Source of the DNA: Symbiodinium natans
Lineage: Eukaryota; Sar; Dinophyceae; Suessiales; Symbiodiniaceae
Reading direction: 5' to 3'
NCBI GenBank assembly: GCA_905221605.1
Contig: CAJNDS010002412.1
Span: 1-39,385, forward strand
Length of the DNA stretch: 39,385 bases
Shown here: positions 37,387 through 39,385 of the stretch, piece after piece
Numbering within the stretch: the first letter of the stretch is position 1
Layout: each line of letters begins with the position of its first letter
Program-made: the position numbers and the translations under genes
The notes under the pieces: generated by a model
What the model was told of the DNA's origin: nothing
What the model saw: only the letters and a program-made list of their open reading frames with translations
Database searches by the model: none

Positions 37387-37434
37387 CAGCGGCCTCAAAA
37401 CAGACATCTTTCACCTCGCGAAGGCAACAGGGCC
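37387..37434 (-). CDS. Possible small exon
   Basis: PCCLREVKDVCFEAA after GCTCTGGTTCAG|G, exit G|GTTCCT or an earlier GAG|GTGAAA. It competes with the plus reading. Confidence 0.25.
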
Positions 37435-37514
37435 CTGAACCAGAGCAAATGTGGGAAGCAAATCCTGGCTCAGGGCCAGTCCCTCACATCCAGGCTCGCT
37501 TTTCAACGCCCAGG

Positions 37515-37624
37515 ATATGGGGGTTTCCGAAATTAGGGGCACCTTTTTGGGGTCCTTATTATAAGGGGATTCTACTATATGGGCGTGAATTTTCGGGGTC
37601 GCTTTTTTACGTAAACTCCCATAT
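37515..37624. mobile_element. Family-3 short inverted-repeat element
   Basis: ATATGGGGGTTTCCGAA at the left and TTACGTAAACTCCCATAT at the right, 110 bp. Same layout as 24508-24612. Confidence 0.7.
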
Positions 37625-37742
37625 CATGGTTTATGCTATATATATGTACGGCATTGGACCAGGGGTGAACCCGCTGCTGTGACAGTTCCTATGGATGACA
37701 CTTGAACCCTAAACCCTAAACCCTAAACCCTAAACCCTAAAC

Positions 37743-37784
37743 AGTGGAATACTCCATTGGCCCATGTCGAGACTTCGGCCCCAT
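37743..37784 (-). CDS. Possible small exon with repeat-edge donor
   Basis: Very pyrimidine-rich acceptor (CCTTTTTTTTGTTAG), GAEVSTWANGVFH, donor T|GTTTAGGG. Phase fits 38425-38478. Confidence 0.3.
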
Positions 37785-37882
37785 CTAACAAAAAAAAGGA
37801 ACAACGGAAGAACCGCACGTTGATGTCGAGAATACCAAGAAACTTAGTACCTGCCGAGCCCCTAAAGCCCGAACTTTGAACT

Positions 37883-37960
37883 TTAAGCCCTAAGCCCTAA
37901 GCCCTAAGCCCTAAGCCCTAAGCCCGAAGCCCTAAGCCCTAAGCCCAAAGCCCAAAGCCC
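37883..37960 (-). repeat. Variant block CTAAGCC
   Basis: About 10 CCCTAAG-type units, some CCCAAAG/CCCGAAG. Confidence 0.9.
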
Positions 37961-38181
37961 GAACTCTAAACCCCAAACCCCAAACCCCAAACCCTATACT
38001 CTAAACCCTAAACCCTAAACCCTAAACCCTAAACCCTAGAACCTAAACAAACAAAACGAAGCCGTCGGGCCTGTACTGCCTTGGCTTGAATGCGTCGGTG
38101 ACTCCATTGACTTGGCCTTGACTTGCCAGGGAGGCTGCAGCTCAGAAACTTGGGGCGGGCCTAGGGCTTCTGGGTATGTAG

Positions 38182-38211
38182 GTTTAGGGTTTAGGGTTTA
38201 GGGTTTAGGGT

Positions 38212-38250
<39 letters not shown>

Positions 38251-38282
38251 GGTTTAGGGTTTAGGGTTTAGGGTTAGGGTGC
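38182..38282 (+). repeat. Telomere-type array with TTGAGGG block
   Basis: TTTAGGG units, a homogeneous block of about 6 TTGAGGG, then TTTAGGG again. Confidence 0.95.
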
Positions 38283-38424
38283 GGGGTAGGTTTTATGGAT
38301 AATGGGTAATAGCTTATGGGGTTTTAGGGTTTGGGGTTGATTAGGGTCTCTTGGGTTTGGGGTGTGGGGTGAAGGTGTTGGTGTTTCGGGGTGGAGATGG
38401 AGACGATGCAGTTTGTGCACATAC

Positions 38425-38478
38425 ATTCGGGCGCTCTCAGTTCTCCTCCTCCCATGCAGGCTTTAGAGTTGGCGTGGC
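38425..38478 (-). CDS. Candidate internal exon
   Basis: Acceptor TTTTTTTCGAACAG|G, 17 codons (HANSKACMGGGELRAPE), canonical donor T|GTATGT. Phase fits a GC-donor exit from 38567-38624. A plus-strand acceptor (CTCCTCCCATGCAG) overlaps. Confidence 0.35.
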
Positions 38479-38566
38479 CTGTTCGAAAAAAAAACTGGAA
38501 CCTAAACCCTAAACCCTAAACCCTAAACCCGACAACAGATTCGGCCTTTTTGACAACATCTGAAGC

Positions 38567-38624
38567 CTCGTAGAGTCGCGCATCGCGCAGCCATATGCGG
38601 AGCCGTCTCCTTCAACATGCTGTC
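38567..38624 (-). CDS. Possible exon
   Basis: Acceptor AATTAGAAG|G, DSMLKETAPHMAAR, CATLR, GC donor CGAG|GCTTCA. Confidence 0.3.
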
Positions 38625-38645
38625 CTTCTAATTGTCGCAAAAATC

Positions 38646-38738
38646 CTCCCTCTTAAGGCCTTCTTAGTATGGAGAATAGGGCTCCAGCTATTCTTCTCTT
38701 TATCAAGGACTGTTAGGCTCTTAGGAGAAACATCCCAA
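38646..38738. mobile_element. Family-1 related element, degenerate
   Basis: The right end AAGGACTGTTAGGCTC and AGGAGAAACATCCCAA matches the family-1 terminus. The left end is degenerate. Confidence 0.5.
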
Positions 38739-39089
38739 CGATGATAGGAGCCCCAGAGGTCGAAACCCCGAAGCCCGGAAGTAGGGCCAAGACCCCCCCC
38801 CGCCGCCCCACTCCAGCCCCTGCTCCCCCCCAAACCCCTAAAAACGTTGCTGCACCCTAAGATCTTAAAATAGAGCACGGCCCCGAAATCCTGGACTCTC
38901 AATTTGGGTTCTTCCCAAAATAGGGGTGCCCCTTTCATACACCAAATAAAACAGAAGCCCCTGAAAGGGACCTCCACAAAGGTCATAAGAACCTCATAAA
39001 CGCACTCCTGAGATTACCTGTGCTGCCACTGGGAACCCCTGACAGCGGGCAGAACCAGGGGTGGAGCCTCGGTCCAGGATGTGGCGCTT

Positions 39090-39385
39090 GCTCGGGGGTT
39101 TGGGGTTTGGGGCTTGGGGTTTAGGGCTTGGGGTTTAGGGTTTAGCGTTGCCGGGTTGGGGGTGTGGACTTTAGCTTCAGGGATATCTGCGCCTAGGGCC
39201 TTCGGGCTCGGGGTGGGATTAAGGCGATGTGCGGCTTATCACGCCAGGCACGGTGCAGAGGTGCCAAGCCTGCCTCGATTGGCCGATCATGGTTAGGGTT
39301 TATGGTTTAGGGGTTAGGGTTTAGGGTTTGGGGTTTAGGGTTTAGGGTTTGGGGTTTAGGGGTTGCGGGTTAGGGGGTTAGGGGT
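39090..39385 (+). repeat. Degenerate TTTGGGG/TTTAGGG tracts to the window end
   Basis: Variant units at 39097-39145 and 39290-39385 around a unique island where both strands have short open frames; no exon claimed. Confidence 0.7.

Overview
The window looks like nuclear DNA of a protist with TTTAGGG telomeres, most likely a dinoflagellate. This rests on four things: hundreds of dispersed TTTAGGG/CCCTAAA tracts; putative genes all readable on one strand (minus); very small exons; and introns that mostly end AG|G and begin with GT, or sometimes GC or GA. The last trait is described for dinoflagellates. No species can be named. TTTAGGG telomeres also occur in apicomplexans, chromerids and plants, so the assignment is inference.

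No long ORF exists. The longest open frames (about 60-200 codons) are mostly chance frames, low-complexity translations, or a frame running through the N gap. Read on the minus strand, the unique islands between telomere-type repeats give short open segments (about 25-430 nt) bounded by plausible splice sites, often phase-compatible with the next one. All exon models were made by eye. Domain-bearing exons are the anchors and the others are candidates. Several islands also gave attractive plus-strand frames, so single exons without homology are weak.

Right part (about 39 to 25.3 kb, read right to left): candidate exons of one or more genes that include a WWE domain split over two exons (35102-35179 and 34751-34832). 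Further on are a segment resembling the PARP catalytic G-x-G-x-Y-F-A motif (26755-26859), a possible later PARP strand (25505-25664) and a possible terminal exon (25343-25456). WWE followed by PARP is a known architecture of mono-ADP-ribosyltransferases.

Middle (about 24 to 11.2 kb): a WD40-repeat gene or gene cluster. Recognisable blades lie at 20446-20514, about 20030-20085, 19188-19263, 17664-17719, 16763-16853, 14557-14637 and 13742-14169, and phase-matched exons continue to 12.55 kb. A possible terminal exon ends at 11257.

Left part (1-11 kb): fewer supported exons (best at 3786-3990, 5867-5909 and 10935-11145), many repeat tracts, and a 32-bp minisatellite arranged as a large inverted repeat (1211-1572).

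The most striking observation is that telomere-type repeats lie at intron edges. Many exons are followed directly by GTTTAGGG (or variants such as GTTCAGGG or GTTTCGGG) and preceded by CCCTAAA tracts ending in CAG or AAG. The repeat itself would then supply the 5' splice site. Several short inverted-repeat (MITE-like) families are interspersed, and one abuts an exon so that its end forms the acceptor. A 100-N gap lies at 31786-31885 inside a poly-G run. No tRNA, rRNA, CRISPR or bacterial-type signals were seen.
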